This document shows, piece after piece, positions 7,448 through 16,447 of a stretch of DNA of 41,703 nucleotides (its first letter is position 1; each line of letters opens with the position of its first letter). The translations under genes were made by a program, and so were the position numbers. Under the pieces are notes generated by a model. That model made no database searches. It was not told the DNA's origin and was given only the letters and a program-made list of their open reading frames with translations. Source of the stretch: CAZTAO01 sp964611645 (GTDB taxonomy: Bacteria > Armatimonadota > UBA5829); the NCBI GenBank assembly GCA_964611645.1, contig CAZTAO010000041.1, positions 1 through 41,703 of the forward strand, written 5' to 3'.

Positions 7448-8505
7448 TCTACGCACAACACGCCTCTGCTGAGTTCAATGCGGGACTGCACAAAGAGTTG
7501 ATCGACCTAACTCAGGCCGTGCGGGCAGAGTCAGAAGACAACCTCATCGCTCTGGTTCTCGGCGGAGGGTACGGGCGCGGCGAAGGTGGAGTCGTCTGCG
7601 AAAACGGGTATGAGTACCCCTATAACGATCTGGACTTCACCATAGTCGTGTCTCGGAAAGAACCCAGCATGGCGAAGAAATTGAGCACGCTCAGCGAGCC
7701 GTTTGCAAAGCGTCTGCGCATCGAAATCGATTACAGCCGGCCACTCACCATCGCCGACATCCGCAACTGGCCGCACTGGATGATGTGGCATGATCTCCTG
7801 CTGGGGCACCAGGTGCTCTACGGCCCCGAAGACATCTTGACTGCAAATGCGCCCGAAGCTGTTCGCGCTCCGCTGCCGCTGGTGGAGGGGACGCGTCTGC
7901 TGCTCAATCGGGGCGCGGGACTGCTCTGGGCAATGCGGGTTGCTGTCGGGCTGGATGAATCGCCGGACGCGGACTTCACCCGCCGCAACTACTATAAATG
8001 CCTGCTGGCGCTGGGGGATGCGCTTCTTGTGGCTGCGGGCAAGTATACCACTCGCTACACCGGCCGCGATAGACTCCTTGCCGACGCACTTGCCTCAACC
8101 CAGGAATTCTCAGCTATCGATGTGCTGCCTCAGTACCAGGCGGCGCTGCGGTTCAAATTCCAGCCGGATCACCTGCCGGGCGCCCAGCAGAGCCTCACTC
8201 AACTGCGAGACCTCGTGCCGCTGTGGGGACAGGTCTGGCTGGCGGTCGAACGCCAGCGAACCGGCAGGACTTGGCCCGGTGTGGATGAGTATTGCGCGTG
8301 GGGTGGACTGCGCGAGCCGGAGGAGCATAGGGGGGCAAACTGGCTGCGGAATGTGGCGGTAAATGCGCGACGGGGCCACATCTCGCCGTACTATCCCCGA
8401 GAGATGCTATACCGGCAGTTGCCGACGCTGCTGGAATCGGCTGATGCTGCGGATTGGGCGGAGAAGACCCAGCAGTTCCTGGCCATTTGGCGGAGGTTCA
8501 ACTGA
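7444..8505 (+). CDS. Nucleotidyltransferase-fold protein of unknown substrate
   Basis: A 353-residue protein with the polymerase-beta-type (MNT-fold) signature: LVLGGGYGRGEGG at about 38-49, then YNDLDFTIV with D62 and D64, and a third acidic residue in IEIDYS (D96). These three are the expected metal ligands, so the active site looks complete. The C-terminal 200 residues are helical and contain no motif I know. Enzymes of this fold move a nucleotide onto a protein, RNA, antibiotic or small molecule; the target here is unknown. Placement as third member of an ATGA-linked trio (phosphatase superfamily, GT2, this gene) suggests a common pathway, perhaps adding a substituent to a sugar. It is not an RmlA-type pyrophosphorylase. 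It ends the first operon; a promoter-like element follows. Confidence 0.75.
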   Translation: MIYAQHASAEFNAGLHKELIDLTQAVRAESEDNLIALVLGGGYGRGEGGVVCENGYEYPYNDLDFTIVVSRKEPSMAKKLSTLSEPFAKRLRIEIDYSRPLTIADIRNWPHWMMWHDLLLGHQVLYGPEDILTANAPEAVRAPLPLVEGTRLLLNRGAGLLWAMRVAVGLDESPDADFTRRNYYKCLLALGDALLVAAGKYTTRYTGRDRLLADALASTQEFSAIDVLPQYQAALRFKFQPDHLPGAQQSLTQLRDLVPLWGQVWLAVERQRTGRTWPGVDEYCAWGGLREPEEHRGANWLRNVAVNARRGHISPYYPREMLYRQLPTLLESADAADWAEKTQQFLAIWRRFN

Positions 8506-8546
8506 TACGCGAACCCTGGATGAAGCGTGTCGGTCGGCTGTCGGGC

Positions 8547-8576
8547 TTGACGCAGGGCAGTAGCCGGTATTATGAT
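8547..8576 (+). promoter_or_regulatory. Promoter of the wzy/tolC-like unit
   Basis: TTGACG (8547-8552), an 18-nt spacer, then TATGAT (8571-8576); both boxes match the sigma-70 consensus at 5 of 6. It is located in the 162-bp gap between 8505 and 8668, so a transcript would have a leader of roughly 85 nt. Nothing else recognisable lies in the gap. Confidence 0.6.
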
Positions 8577-8667
8577 TGTCATGATCCCAGGTTCGCCTGC
8601 GGGTCCACCGCGATCACACTGACACCACTCAGGCCGGCCATTCGATTCGGCGCTTCTGAAAGCTCCT

Positions 8668-10023
8668 ATGGGCGATGCAGTTAAATGGGTAGCGTTCATC
8701 TCTGCCATCTTTGTGGGCATCCCCGTGATGGTGGTGTTTCTTCGGCAGAGCGAGCGCAACGTCAAACTCTTCATGGCTTTGTTCTTCATCACAGCTCTCA
8801 ACGACCTCGACGGCAAGTTCAACATCAACATCATCTCCTATGAGAACTACCGCGGTTGGTCACGCGGCATGGAAATCACAGCTCTGGACCTGATGTGTGT
8901 AGCGTTCATGATCTTCCTGGCAATCAAGCCTTCAGAGAACTTCCGCGCCAAGCTGCTGCGCCCCGAGAGCTGGGGGTTCATTCTCTACTGCTTCGCTGCG
9001 TTTTGCAGCATCGCATATGCGCTGGAGCCTCTGTATGCTTTCTTTGGTTGGTGGAAGATTCTCCGCGGTATCTTCATATTCTTCCTGTTCTCCCGGTTGA
9101 TCGACCGCGAAAGCCGCTTGCAGCACCTGTTCCTGGTCTTTGGCCTGATGTGCCTTTACCAGTTTCCCGTGGTGCTTGTGCAGAAGTATGTATGGCATAT
9201 CTACCGGGCCACGGGGACATTGCCGCACATGAACACGCTGGCCATGTCGATGAACCTGTTGAGCCTGCCCATCTTTGCTTCGTTCCTCCTGAGTGAAGGC
9301 AAACCGAAAAAATGGTATACTCTGGTGGTTGCCGCGGCAGTGTTCAATGTGGTCTCGACCCTATCTCGCGGGGCGCTGGTGTCTATGATCATCGGAATGG
9401 TAGTCTGCCTGCTCTTCCTGCGTCCCAGGCACCTGGCGTCGCCGGCTCGAGTGGGGTTGGTGGCGCTGATGGGAGTTGCGGCGATATTCGGAGGAATCAA
9501 GGTTGCGGGCACCCTGACACAACGTTTCCTGGAGGCCCCGCCGGAGTCCGAGCAGACACGCAAGGATTTCAACGCCTGCGCACACGACATAATCAACGAA
9601 CGCCCGATAGGCGTGGGCATCAACAACTATTCCTACGCCATCGGCAAAACGCATTTTGGCGAAAAGGCTCCGCTAAACGCGGAGCGGATCGACCGTGACG
9701 ACGGTGTTGCGCACCATATCTATCTGCTGACAGGCTCGGAAATCGGGATCCACGGACTGATAGCTTTCTTCCTGATGATAGGGGGGATTCTCTACCGGTG
9801 CCTGTGGCTCATCCGAAAATCGCGAAACAATCTGGTGACCGTCTATGCAATAGGCATACTTGCCGGGATGATCACTCTGCACGTTCAGGGTGTGCTCGAG
9901 TGGGTGTTCCTGCAGACCAACATCTGGTTCATCTTTTGCGCGTTGTCAGGTACGGTGGTCGCGTTGGGTCGGTTGGGACTGGACAAACCGAAGACGTCTC
10001 CGGAAGCGTTCCCGGCAACATGA
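8668..10023 (+). CDS. O-antigen ligase/polymerase family (Wzy-like) membrane protein
   Basis: A 451-residue integral membrane protein with about ten or more hydrophobic helices spread over its length (for example FISAIFVGIPVMVVF near the N-terminus and VRVGLVALMGVAAIFGG-like stretches in the middle). The Wzy_C region is recognised by INERPIGVGINNYS (about 310-323), a large outside loop with the conserved His in GVAHHIYLL, and SEIGIHGLIAFF. Members polymerise lipid-linked repeat units or ligate them to an acceptor on the outer face of the inner membrane. With Wzx and a Wzc-like protein nearby, polymerase is more likely than ligase. The start has no good Shine-Dalgarno sequence, so translation initiation may be weak. 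It opens a three-gene transcription unit with the TolC-like genes. Confidence 0.87.
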   Translation: MGDAVKWVAFISAIFVGIPVMVVFLRQSERNVKLFMALFFITALNDLDGKFNINIISYENYRGWSRGMEITALDLMCVAFMIFLAIKPSENFRAKLLRPESWGFILYCFAAFCSIAYALEPLYAFFGWWKILRGIFIFFLFSRLIDRESRLQHLFLVFGLMCLYQFPVVLVQKYVWHIYRATGTLPHMNTLAMSMNLLSLPIFASFLLSEGKPKKWYTLVVAAAVFNVVSTLSRGALVSMIIGMVVCLLFLRPRHLASPARVGLVALMGVAAIFGGIKVAGTLTQRFLEAPPESEQTRKDFNACAHDIINERPIGVGINNYSYAIGKTHFGEKAPLNAERIDRDDGVAHHIYLLTGSEIGIHGLIAFFLMIGGILYRCLWLIRKSRNNLVTVYAIGILAGMITLHVQGVLEWVFLQTNIWFIFCALSGTVVALGRLGLDKPKTSPEAFPAT

Positions 10024-10054
10024 CAAGTTGAGATTGCGCAACAGGCAGGTGCGA

Positions 10055-11314
10055 ATGACATTGCGACATAATAACCTCCTACTAGGCGCGTGGAACCGCG
10101 TTCTCCTCTGCGCACTACTGTGCTTGCAGGTATCGGCGGTACTTGCATGCGAACCGCAGGACGCTTTACGCTATCATTCGCCCGTGACGGATTCCCTGGA
10201 GCAGCAGTCGGCGAAGTCCAAGGGGTTGTGGGAAGCGCTGCGTGTAGGTCTGCGGAGCGTCGTGGAAGCAAACCAGGTACGTGGCAAGAGCGGCGGGACT
10301 CTTGGCGTGACCTGGCAGGCGCAACCTCTCCAGACAATTGAGGCCTACCAAGACTGGGAGGCCACCAGTGAGGCGGTGCGCGAAGCGCGGTGTGCGGATG
10401 TCTATGCTGCTCTGACGGCGTATGCCAAGTTGCGCGGAGCCGAACTGCACGCAGCGGCCGCGACCCTTCGCCAGGAACAAAGCGCGATGACAAAGACCGA
10501 GATGGAGCGCAAGCAAACCCTCGGAGCGGTAATCGCGCTGGAGGTGACGGCGCAGGCCATCGCTCTGGAGACTAACACCCAACTCGCACAGCAGGCCGCA
10601 AAGGGCCTGGAATTGGCACGCGCAAAGGCGGCGGCGTACGGTCTCGTCGGAAGCCCGTCGGAAGAAAACGCAGTCTTCCGGACCGAAGAGGCCCCGGTTG
10701 ACAAGATGCCGCTTTGGAAGAAGATGCTGCGCGAGAGCCAGCGGCAGCGAGTATTGATCGGTGCAGCCAAGCGCGAGCAAGGCATTGCCTATGAACTGGG
10801 AGTCGATGACAATCGAAGTGACGTTCAACTCAGCGCCAAGGCATCGACGCGCGGACCGAAGGCTTCCATGACAATGGGCTATCCATCGCTCTACGACCCA
10901 TACACTCTTGTTTACGCTCCTGGTATCACGTTTTCGGTTCGTATCAACTACCCGCTCGACCCGGCTGGTCGGGCGGAGATCAAGCTGGCAGAGGCACAGG
11001 AAGCGACTATGCTCCGCCAGCGGGAACAGCAGCGTGCGGCTCTTGCTGCCCGGCAGCAGGAAACGATGCTGCAAGTGCGAACAAGCCTAGTCATGCTGGC
11101 CGGGACCCAAAGCCAGGCTGACCTGGCCAAGCAGCTTCTTGAGTTGAAGCAAACCCAACTGGACGCAGGGCTGACCAGCAAGCAGGCTGTGATGGACGCA
11201 CATTTGAAACGTCTCGAAGCGCAGATCTCAGTAGTAGAAGCTTGGAGCCAGCACATCGACGCAGTCTACCAACACCTGGAGTTGACCGACGGCCACTGGG
11301 AGATCAGCAAATGA
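10055..11314 (+). CDS. TolC-like outer-membrane factor, first of a pair
   Basis: A 419-residue protein. The start is ATG 10055, followed by a signal peptide (VLLCALLCLQVSAVLAC, cleavage near AVLA/C, possibly a lipoprotein Cys); the longer frame overlaps the Wzy-like gene and is rejected. The rest is strongly alpha-helical, with Ala/Gln/Glu-rich coiled coils (about 120-215 and 320-405) around a beta-prone segment (FSVRINYPLD). This is the outer-membrane efflux (OEP/TolC) pattern, in which helical hairpins form a periplasmic tunnel under a beta-barrel. It overlaps the next gene, another TolC-like protein, by 4 bp. It may supply the outer-membrane exit for the polymer or belong to the export of another substrate (inference). 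Sequence similarity is weak; the call rests on architecture and pairing. Confidence 0.7.
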   Translation: MTLRHNNLLLGAWNRVLLCALLCLQVSAVLACEPQDALRYHSPVTDSLEQQSAKSKGLWEALRVGLRSVVEANQVRGKSGGTLGVTWQAQPLQTIEAYQDWEATSEAVREARCADVYAALTAYAKLRGAELHAAAATLRQEQSAMTKTEMERKQTLGAVIALEVTAQAIALETNTQLAQQAAKGLELARAKAAAYGLVGSPSEENAVFRTEEAPVDKMPLWKKMLRESQRQRVLIGAAKREQGIAYELGVDDNRSDVQLSAKASTRGPKASMTMGYPSLYDPYTLVYAPGITFSVRINYPLDPAGRAEIKLAEAQEATMLRQREQQRAALAARQQETMLQVRTSLVMLAGTQSQADLAKQLLELKQTQLDAGLTSKQAVMDAHLKRLEAQISVVEAWSQHIDAVYQHLELTDGHWEISK

Positions 11315-12300
11315 AGTTCATTGCGATGCTCGGACTGCTGTGCCTGGCAGGCCCCGTGCTTGGGGCTGCTGCGTTTGAAGAAGGCTACCGCCATATCGCC
11401 ACATACCAGACAGTGCGCTCCGCGGCAATCGCCGCTCGCGACGAACTGACTGGCGTGGCGCGCGACCCCGCAGCGACGCCGATCGAAAGAACGCTGGCGC
11501 GGCAACGCCTGAACTTGGCGGAATCCCTTCTTGCCAGAGCGGCCATTACAGCTAGAGTGGACCATCTTGGCCTCTATGTCGACCTGGTTCAGGCTCGTGA
11601 CAGGATAGCTGTCTCCGACGCGGTCGTTGCGCAGGCTGACTTAGCGGCGCGAGTGGCTGAGATAAAGCAGAAAGCCGGGGCGATCAGTCTTCAGGAGTCT
11701 GATGCGATAACGAACGCTTTGGCAAGCGCAAAGATGGATGCCGTCAATGCCCGACAGGCTGCAGCGCTGGCAAAGAAGACGCTTCGCGCAATCAGCGATG
11801 AGCCGAAAGCTGCCATGCCACTGCCCCCCGCCTTTGACCTGACCAAGTTGCAGATCGTCGATCCGCCGCCAGTTGCAAGCGCTCTTGCAGGCCTGGTGGA
11901 GGCCAACTATCACGTCGCTGATGCCGAACGCGCCCATGCTCTCGCCCAAGGACCGGACACTTCCATGACTGATCTGAGCGCCCGGGAGCGCGAGCTTCAG
12001 TCGGCGAGGGAAATAGCCAAAACGCTGGTCGTGCAACTTAGCACGGAGTTGGAGAAGGCCAAGCAGGACTACCAGGAAGCGGTGGCGGCGATGACCGTCG
12101 CGGACCGCAGCCTTGCGTCGGCGCGGAAGTCTCTTGCCACGGCGCAGATCCAATACGAGAGTGGGCTGGCTTCGCGAATGGCGGTCCTTGAGTTACAGAT
12201 CGTGCTGGCCAGAGCGGTGTTGAGCAGGGATACAGCGCTGGCAAACCTCTGGCGAGCGTACTATAGAGTGTGCCTGTCAGCGGGAGTCCTCCCGGACTGA
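11311..12300 (+). CDS. TolC-like outer-membrane factor, second of a pair
   Basis: A 329-residue protein. ATG 11311 overlaps the upstream stop (ATGA) and begins a clear signal peptide (MKFIAMLGLLCLAGPVLGAA). The mature protein is almost wholly helical and Ala-rich, with internal similarity between the halves (repeated AR..LA.AQ...G patterns near 145 and 295) as in TolC-type hairpin duplications. Near the end, LASARKSLATAQIQYESGL resembles the typical YxxGxxx turn of outer-membrane efflux proteins. At 329 residues it is shorter than normal TolC (about 430-480) and may not form a full barrel by itself; it could pair with the preceding protein. It ends 7 bp from the convergent glycosyltransferase, with no hairpin terminator between. 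Confidence 0.72.
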   Translation: MKFIAMLGLLCLAGPVLGAAAFEEGYRHIATYQTVRSAAIAARDELTGVARDPAATPIERTLARQRLNLAESLLARAAITARVDHLGLYVDLVQARDRIAVSDAVVAQADLAARVAEIKQKAGAISLQESDAITNALASAKMDAVNARQAAALAKKTLRAISDEPKAAMPLPPAFDLTKLQIVDPPPVASALAGLVEANYHVADAERAHALAQGPDTSMTDLSARERELQSAREIAKTLVVQLSTELEKAKQDYQEAVAAMTVADRSLASARKSLATAQIQYESGLASRMAVLELQIVLARAVLSRDTALANLWRAYYRVCLSAGVLPD

Positions 12301-12307
12301 ACGGCCC

Positions 12308-13507
12308 CTATTTCTTCGTCGCCATCTCCATGAGCTTGCCCTGAACCTGCCGCACGCGGTCTTGCCAGGTGTTGTTATCCAGCAGCGCGTGAGCGTGCTC
12401 TCGCCATTTCGGCAGGTCGGCCAACACTTCCCCAAGCACGTCCGCCAACCGGGCTGGCGCGGCGAGGCAGACATCCCGCCCCAGGAGCCCGATTGACGGC
12501 AGCGGAGTGGCGATGGTGGGCAGCCCTAGAGCTGAATACTCATAGACTTTCAGTGGCGAGCAGTTGAGGTTAAAGTCGTTGTCCAGATAGGGGATAAGCC
12601 CGACGTCGCACTGCGACAGAATCCAGGCAACCTCCCGCCGATCCCGCCGTCCCAGGTAATGGGTATTGGGCGCAGACCGAAGTTGGGCAAGCGCTTCTGA
12701 GTAGTCCGAAGTCGCGGCATCAGCGGGGGTCGGGCCGACGAACAAGAATGTGACGTCCGGGCGCTTCCTCACGGCATCATTCAGTCCAGCATAGTCGACC
12801 CGCTCATTGAGTGATCCAAGGTAGACTGTACAGGGACGCGGCGTCCAACCCTGCGGCCAACCCTGGATACTACTTGTCTGAGCCGCAAGGCCGACCAATT
12901 CCTCCGCGTCAACCGCATTTGGCGTCAGCAGCACACGCTTCGCCATCGGCCGCCACTTGGCTTCCAGGGTTGGCGATACCGTCAGGACCAGGTCCACAAC
13001 AGGCAGCAGGAGCTGTTCACTGCGCCGGATGGACTCAGCCCTGCGCAAGTCACCTGCCGCGAAATCGTCCGTGCAGAACCAGAGGGAGCAGCACTCGCCG
13101 CACTTGCCAATCAGAGCGCCGTGCGCGGGCTCGCTGACCATCAGCGCCGGTTGAGCCATCCTGAGGCGTCTCGCCGCCGAGCGAATCCCGCGTGCCGCGG
13201 CTTCAGCAGGCAGAGGACGGCCAAGGTGTGCAAGCTCGCGCCAGTCATCCTGCCAGATGTTCAGCACATGGACGTTTTCCGAGGCTGTCTGGTGAAGGCC
13301 GGGGCGGAAATGCCATCGTTGACGAGGGTGAGTGAGGGCCTGCCGGGACGGGATCATGTTAACAATCAAAACAGGCTGCTCGGTCACACCTCCCCAGGCC
13401 GCCGGGAAGTAGTGAATGCTCTGGTTCTTGGTGCGCTGAGCGCCATCCCAGACGTAGTTCAAGACGACGACAAGGCCATCAATGGGCAGAGTAGTAGAGT
13501 CCGACAT
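12308..13507 (-). CDS. GT-B glycosyltransferase (group 1 type)
   Basis: A 399-residue protein if started at ATG 13507; a longer frame to 13609 is rejected because a TATAAT promoter lies inside it. The C-terminal half has the GT-B donor domain: VYLGSLNERVDYAGL, VTFLFVGP, THYLGRRDRREVAWILSQC and LKVYEYSALGLPTIATPLP, with the donor-binding Glu in VYEYSA. This is the pattern of WsaF/GT4-like enzymes that make exopolysaccharide backbones. The N-terminal acceptor half includes a Cys-rich stretch (GKCGECCSLWFC). It is the only biosynthetic gene in this segment on the minus strand and is transcribed alone, from a promoter back-to-back with that of the flippase gene. It may therefore be regulated differently from the other glycosyltransferases. 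Confidence 0.88.
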   Translation of the reverse strand: MSDSTTLPIDGLVVVLNYVWDGAQRTKNQSIHYFPAAWGGVTEQPVLIVNMIPSRQALTHPRQRWHFRPGLHQTASENVHVLNIWQDDWRELAHLGRPLPAEAAARGIRSAARRLRMAQPALMVSEPAHGALIGKCGECCSLWFCTDDFAAGDLRRAESIRRSEQLLLPVVDLVLTVSPTLEAKWRPMAKRVLLTPNAVDAEELVGLAAQTSSIQGWPQGWTPRPCTVYLGSLNERVDYAGLNDAVRKRPDVTFLFVGPTPADAATSDYSEALAQLRSAPNTHYLGRRDRREVAWILSQCDVGLIPYLDNDFNLNCSPLKVYEYSALGLPTIATPLPSIGLLGRDVCLAAPARLADVLGEVLADLPKWREHAHALLDNNTWQDRVRQVQGKLMEMATKK

Positions 13508-13561
13508 AGTTGCGTGTCCATAGGTTGCAGAGGTACTGCGCTTCTTACGGGGCCACTCACC

Positions 13562-13591
13562 ATTATAGCGAAGTGCCCGACCTCGCGGCAA
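13562..13591 (-). promoter_or_regulatory. Promoter of the minus-strand glycosyltransferase
   Basis: On the minus strand: TTGCCG (13586-13591), 18 nt, and a perfect TATAAT (13562-13567). It lies 55 nt before ATG 13507. It is back-to-back with the flippase promoter at 13603-13632, only 11 bp away, so the two polymerases would compete. Confidence 0.6.
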
Positions 13592-13602
13592 TTCCGCCGT
13601 TC

Positions 13603-13632
13603 TTGGCATGGATACGGCATTTAGGATAGAAT
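13603..13632 (+). promoter_or_regulatory. Promoter of the flippase unit
   Basis: TTGGCA (13603-13608), an 18-nt spacer and TAGAAT (13627-13632), about 52 nt before the TTG start at 13685. Each box matches consensus at 5 of 6. It is divergent from the glycosyltransferase promoter. Confidence 0.55.
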
Positions 13633-13684
13633 AGCAGCGGACTAATCAGCGCTCCAACGCCGGATTGTCGTAGAGGTTACCTTA

Positions 13685-15229
13685 TTGGCAGGATCACGCA
13701 CTCGGCTTGTCGCCATCAATACTCTCAGCAACTACTTCCGTTTCGCCATCTTGTTCGTCGTCTTCTTCCTTCTCACTCCCGTGCTTGTTCGCCGCTTGGG
13801 AACGGACGCCTACGGTTTGTGGTCGTTGCTGAACTCGGTGCTGGGGCTGTTTGGCCTGCTGGACCTTGGTTTTGGAGCGGCCACATACAAGTACGTTGCT
13901 CACTGCGTCGGAACCAAAGACGACGCTCAACTCAATCGAGTGGTCAACACCATTCTGGTTGTCTACGGCGGGCTATCGCTGCTGGCTACTCTGGCCATAG
14001 CCGTGCTGGCATTCTTCTTCAATCGCATGTTTGCCATCCCGGTGGAATACGCCGCCGTCTCCCACCCCGTATTGTGGATACTTGCGCTGCGAATGGTCAT
14101 CCTCGCCATACCACTGAGCCTCTTTCGGCACATCATGTTTGGGCGTCAGCAGATATCCCTGATCAACCTGGCACAGATTGTCAGCACCGTGCTGTATGCC
14201 ATCTTCACTTGGTACGCCCTGGAGAATGGCGCAGGGATACTGATGGTTGCGTGGATCAGTCTTGGGTCCATGCTGTTGGAGTATGGTATGTATGTCTGCG
14301 TGGTGCTGTCCAGTCGCTCCATTCGGTTCTCACCCGGGTTCTTCGACAGATCATTCCTCCGGGAAGCTACCGGCATGAGCGTGTATATGTTCCTTGCCAA
14401 CATAGCTGGGCTGGTCCTCATGCGTAGCGACCCGATTATCATCAAGATGTTCCTGCCCTTGACCGCCGTCACAGTCTACTCAATAGCGCAACGTATCGGC
14501 GAGAACATCTTTATGATCGTCAAGCAATTTGTCAATGTGCTATCACCGCTGGTGGCTCAGCTTCACAGCAGCGGCGATGAGACAAAGATCCGCTTTATGC
14601 TAATCAACGCCACACGGTTCGCCCTCACCCCGGCCACAGTCATACTTGTGGGGGTCCTTGTCCACGGCAACCAGGCAGTTGTGCTGTGGCTGGGTCCGGA
14701 GATGCAGGCCTCAGGGCCGTTGCTGCAGATACTCTGCGTTGCGATGTGGCTGCTAACCCCACAGCTTACAGCCTCGATGATACTCACCATGACCGGCGAG
14801 CACAAGGTAACCGGCCTGGCTTCCCTGGCCAGTATGATCGTAAACCTCACAGCCAGCATCATACTGATCCCGCTCATCGGCCTTGCCGGAAGCGCCTGGG
14901 GTACGCTTATTGCGATTGTGCTTGTTGATGTTTGCTACCTCATTCCATACGCGTGCAGACGGCACAACGTCAGAATGCGAAACTACATATGGAGGGTTGC
15001 TCCTGCGGCGGTTGTCCCGGGTCTGCTGCACTATGTCATCAGTATCGGTATGGCTAAGCTGCATCCGGCTACATCATTGCTCTGGGTGGCGCTGGACATG
15101 CTCCCTGGCACACTAGCCTATGTGGCGGTGTATTGGTACTTCTTCGTGGAACCCTCTGAGAAAGAGCTGTTCCGGAAGAAGCTGCTTCGGGGCGAGACTA
15201 CGCAGCCCGATCCCTCGGTGACGGGGTAA
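13685..15229 (+). CDS. Wzx-type polysaccharide flippase
   Basis: A 514-residue polytopic membrane protein of the MOP/MATE superfamily (polysaccharide transport type), with about 12-14 hydrophobic helices evenly distributed. The N-terminal pattern RLVAINTLSNYFRF then LTPVLVRRLGTDAYGLWSLL is typical of Wzx/RfbX proteins, and the C-terminal half has the paired VTGLASLASMIVNLTASI helices. It should move undecaprenyl-linked repeat units across the inner membrane. The first possible start is TTG 13685 with GAGG 8 nt upstream; no ATG fits before the first helix. The GT4 gene follows 4 bp after its stop. The length is slightly above the usual 400-500 residues. Confidence 0.93.
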   Translation: MAGSRTRLVAINTLSNYFRFAILFVVFFLLTPVLVRRLGTDAYGLWSLLNSVLGLFGLLDLGFGAATYKYVAHCVGTKDDAQLNRVVNTILVVYGGLSLLATLAIAVLAFFFNRMFAIPVEYAAVSHPVLWILALRMVILAIPLSLFRHIMFGRQQISLINLAQIVSTVLYAIFTWYALENGAGILMVAWISLGSMLLEYGMYVCVVLSSRSIRFSPGFFDRSFLREATGMSVYMFLANIAGLVLMRSDPIIIKMFLPLTAVTVYSIAQRIGENIFMIVKQFVNVLSPLVAQLHSSGDETKIRFMLINATRFALTPATVILVGVLVHGNQAVVLWLGPEMQASGPLLQILCVAMWLLTPQLTASMILTMTGEHKVTGLASLASMIVNLTASIILIPLIGLAGSAWGTLIAIVLVDVCYLIPYACRRHNVRMRNYIWRVAPAAVVPGLLHYVISIGMAKLHPATSLLWVALDMLPGTLAYVAVYWYFFVEPSEKELFRKKLLRGETTQPDPSVTG

Positions 15230-15233
15230 GATT

Positions 15234-16430
15234 ATGCGTCTGCTGATTGTGACAAACCTCTATCCCCCATACTATCTGGGCGGCTACGAGGTGCTTTGCG
15301 AGAATGCTGTAGCCGAACTGCGCCGGCGTGGGCACGACGTCTTCGTGCTTACCAGCGTTCACGGTATTGGTGCCCCGGAGCGTGGCGAGAGCCTCGTCCG
15401 CTCGTTGCAGACCACCGTTCCCTGGGATCGGCCTGCTCAGGGCCGAAACCGATGGGCGACTCTGCAAACAACCAAGCACAACTACCGTGAGACCCGCGCC
15501 GTGCTGGAGCAGATGGAACCTGACCTGGTGTTCTTCTGGTCGCAGGGCCGCATCACGCTGGGACCCGCGTACGCGGCGCAAGATGCAGGCTATCGCACGG
15601 CCTTCACCATGAATGATTACCACTGGAACCAGTTCGTCGTGGCACTGCCTGGGAGCCGTGGACTCAAGCGCCTGGCCAGGGTAGGCGAGAACAGACTGAT
15701 GCCCCAACTATTCCTCGACGGAATCGACCTGACAAACACCACCTGCATCAGCAAGAAACTGCGGGCCGACCTTGTGAACGAAGGCGTACAGGTGGCTAAT
15801 GCGGAGGTCTTGTATCAGGGAATCCCTATCGAGCAGTTTCCAATGCGCGAGCAGCCCGGCGAGATGCACCAGCCCGTGCGTTTCCTGTATGTCGGTCAGT
15901 TGCATGAGTACAAGGGCCCGCACACGGCTGTTGCCGCGTTTGCCGATTTGTCTGCTCGCAAGGGAACCCCGATGACTCTGACTCTTGTCGGAGCAGGCCC
16001 GGATGAATACACCCGCCGCCTGCATGCGATGGTGGACGAACTGGGCATCGGGCAATCAGTTTCTTTCACTGGAAGGCTACCGGTCGACTCGCTGCCGACC
16101 TTGTATCGTGAGCACGATATCTTCCTCTTCACTTCCATCTGGCCCGAGCCTTTCGGGCTGACATTCCTGGAGGCAATGGCTTCGGGCATTCCGGTGATCA
16201 GCACAACTGTCGGCGGACAGTCTGAGTGCCTGGACGATGGAGAGAACTGCCTCACGTTCACTGCAGGCGACGCGTCATCTCTGGCCGGGAATATGGAACG
16301 GCTCATGTATGATGCCGCCCTGCGCCGCGCTATCGCGATCACGGCACGTCGCAGGGTCGAAGACGAGTTCACGATGCAGGCCTATATCGACCGAATCGAA
16401 GGCTTCCTGGCAAGACTCGTCTCCGCGTAG
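15234..16430 (+). CDS. GT4 glycosyltransferase
   Basis: A 398-residue GT-B enzyme. The N-terminus (LLIVTNLYPPYYLGGYEVL) has the glycine-rich acceptor loop of GT4. The donor domain carries FLYVGQLHEYKGPHTAV (about 221-237), LTLVGAGPDEYT, the conserved EX7E pair in WPEPFGLTFLEAM (about 300-312), and VISTTVGG. It should be a retaining transferase adding one sugar to the lipid-linked unit at the cytoplasmic face. Donor and linkage are unknown. It follows the flippase by 4 bp and ends 17 bp from the convergent receiver-phosphatase gene, with no clear terminator between. Confidence 0.93.
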   Translation: MRLLIVTNLYPPYYLGGYEVLCENAVAELRRRGHDVFVLTSVHGIGAPERGESLVRSLQTTVPWDRPAQGRNRWATLQTTKHNYRETRAVLEQMEPDLVFFWSQGRITLGPAYAAQDAGYRTAFTMNDYHWNQFVVALPGSRGLKRLARVGENRLMPQLFLDGIDLTNTTCISKKLRADLVNEGVQVANAEVLYQGIPIEQFPMREQPGEMHQPVRFLYVGQLHEYKGPHTAVAAFADLSARKGTPMTLTLVGAGPDEYTRRLHAMVDELGIGQSVSFTGRLPVDSLPTLYREHDIFLFTSIWPEPFGLTFLEAMASGIPVISTTVGGQSECLDDGENCLTFTAGDASSLAGNMERLMYDAALRRAIAITARRRVEDEFTMQAYIDRIEGFLARLVSA

Positions 16431-16447
16431 ACCAGCCATCCCGAAGC

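Noticed and set aside
8454..8684. Small plus-strand frame covering the gap before the Wzy-like gene
   Set aside because: Overlaps the end of the nucleotidyltransferase-fold gene in another frame and contains a strong promoter; no protein-like pattern.
13121..13624. 167-residue plus-strand frame
   Set aside because: Antisense to the glycosyltransferase at 12308-13507 and extends through two promoters.
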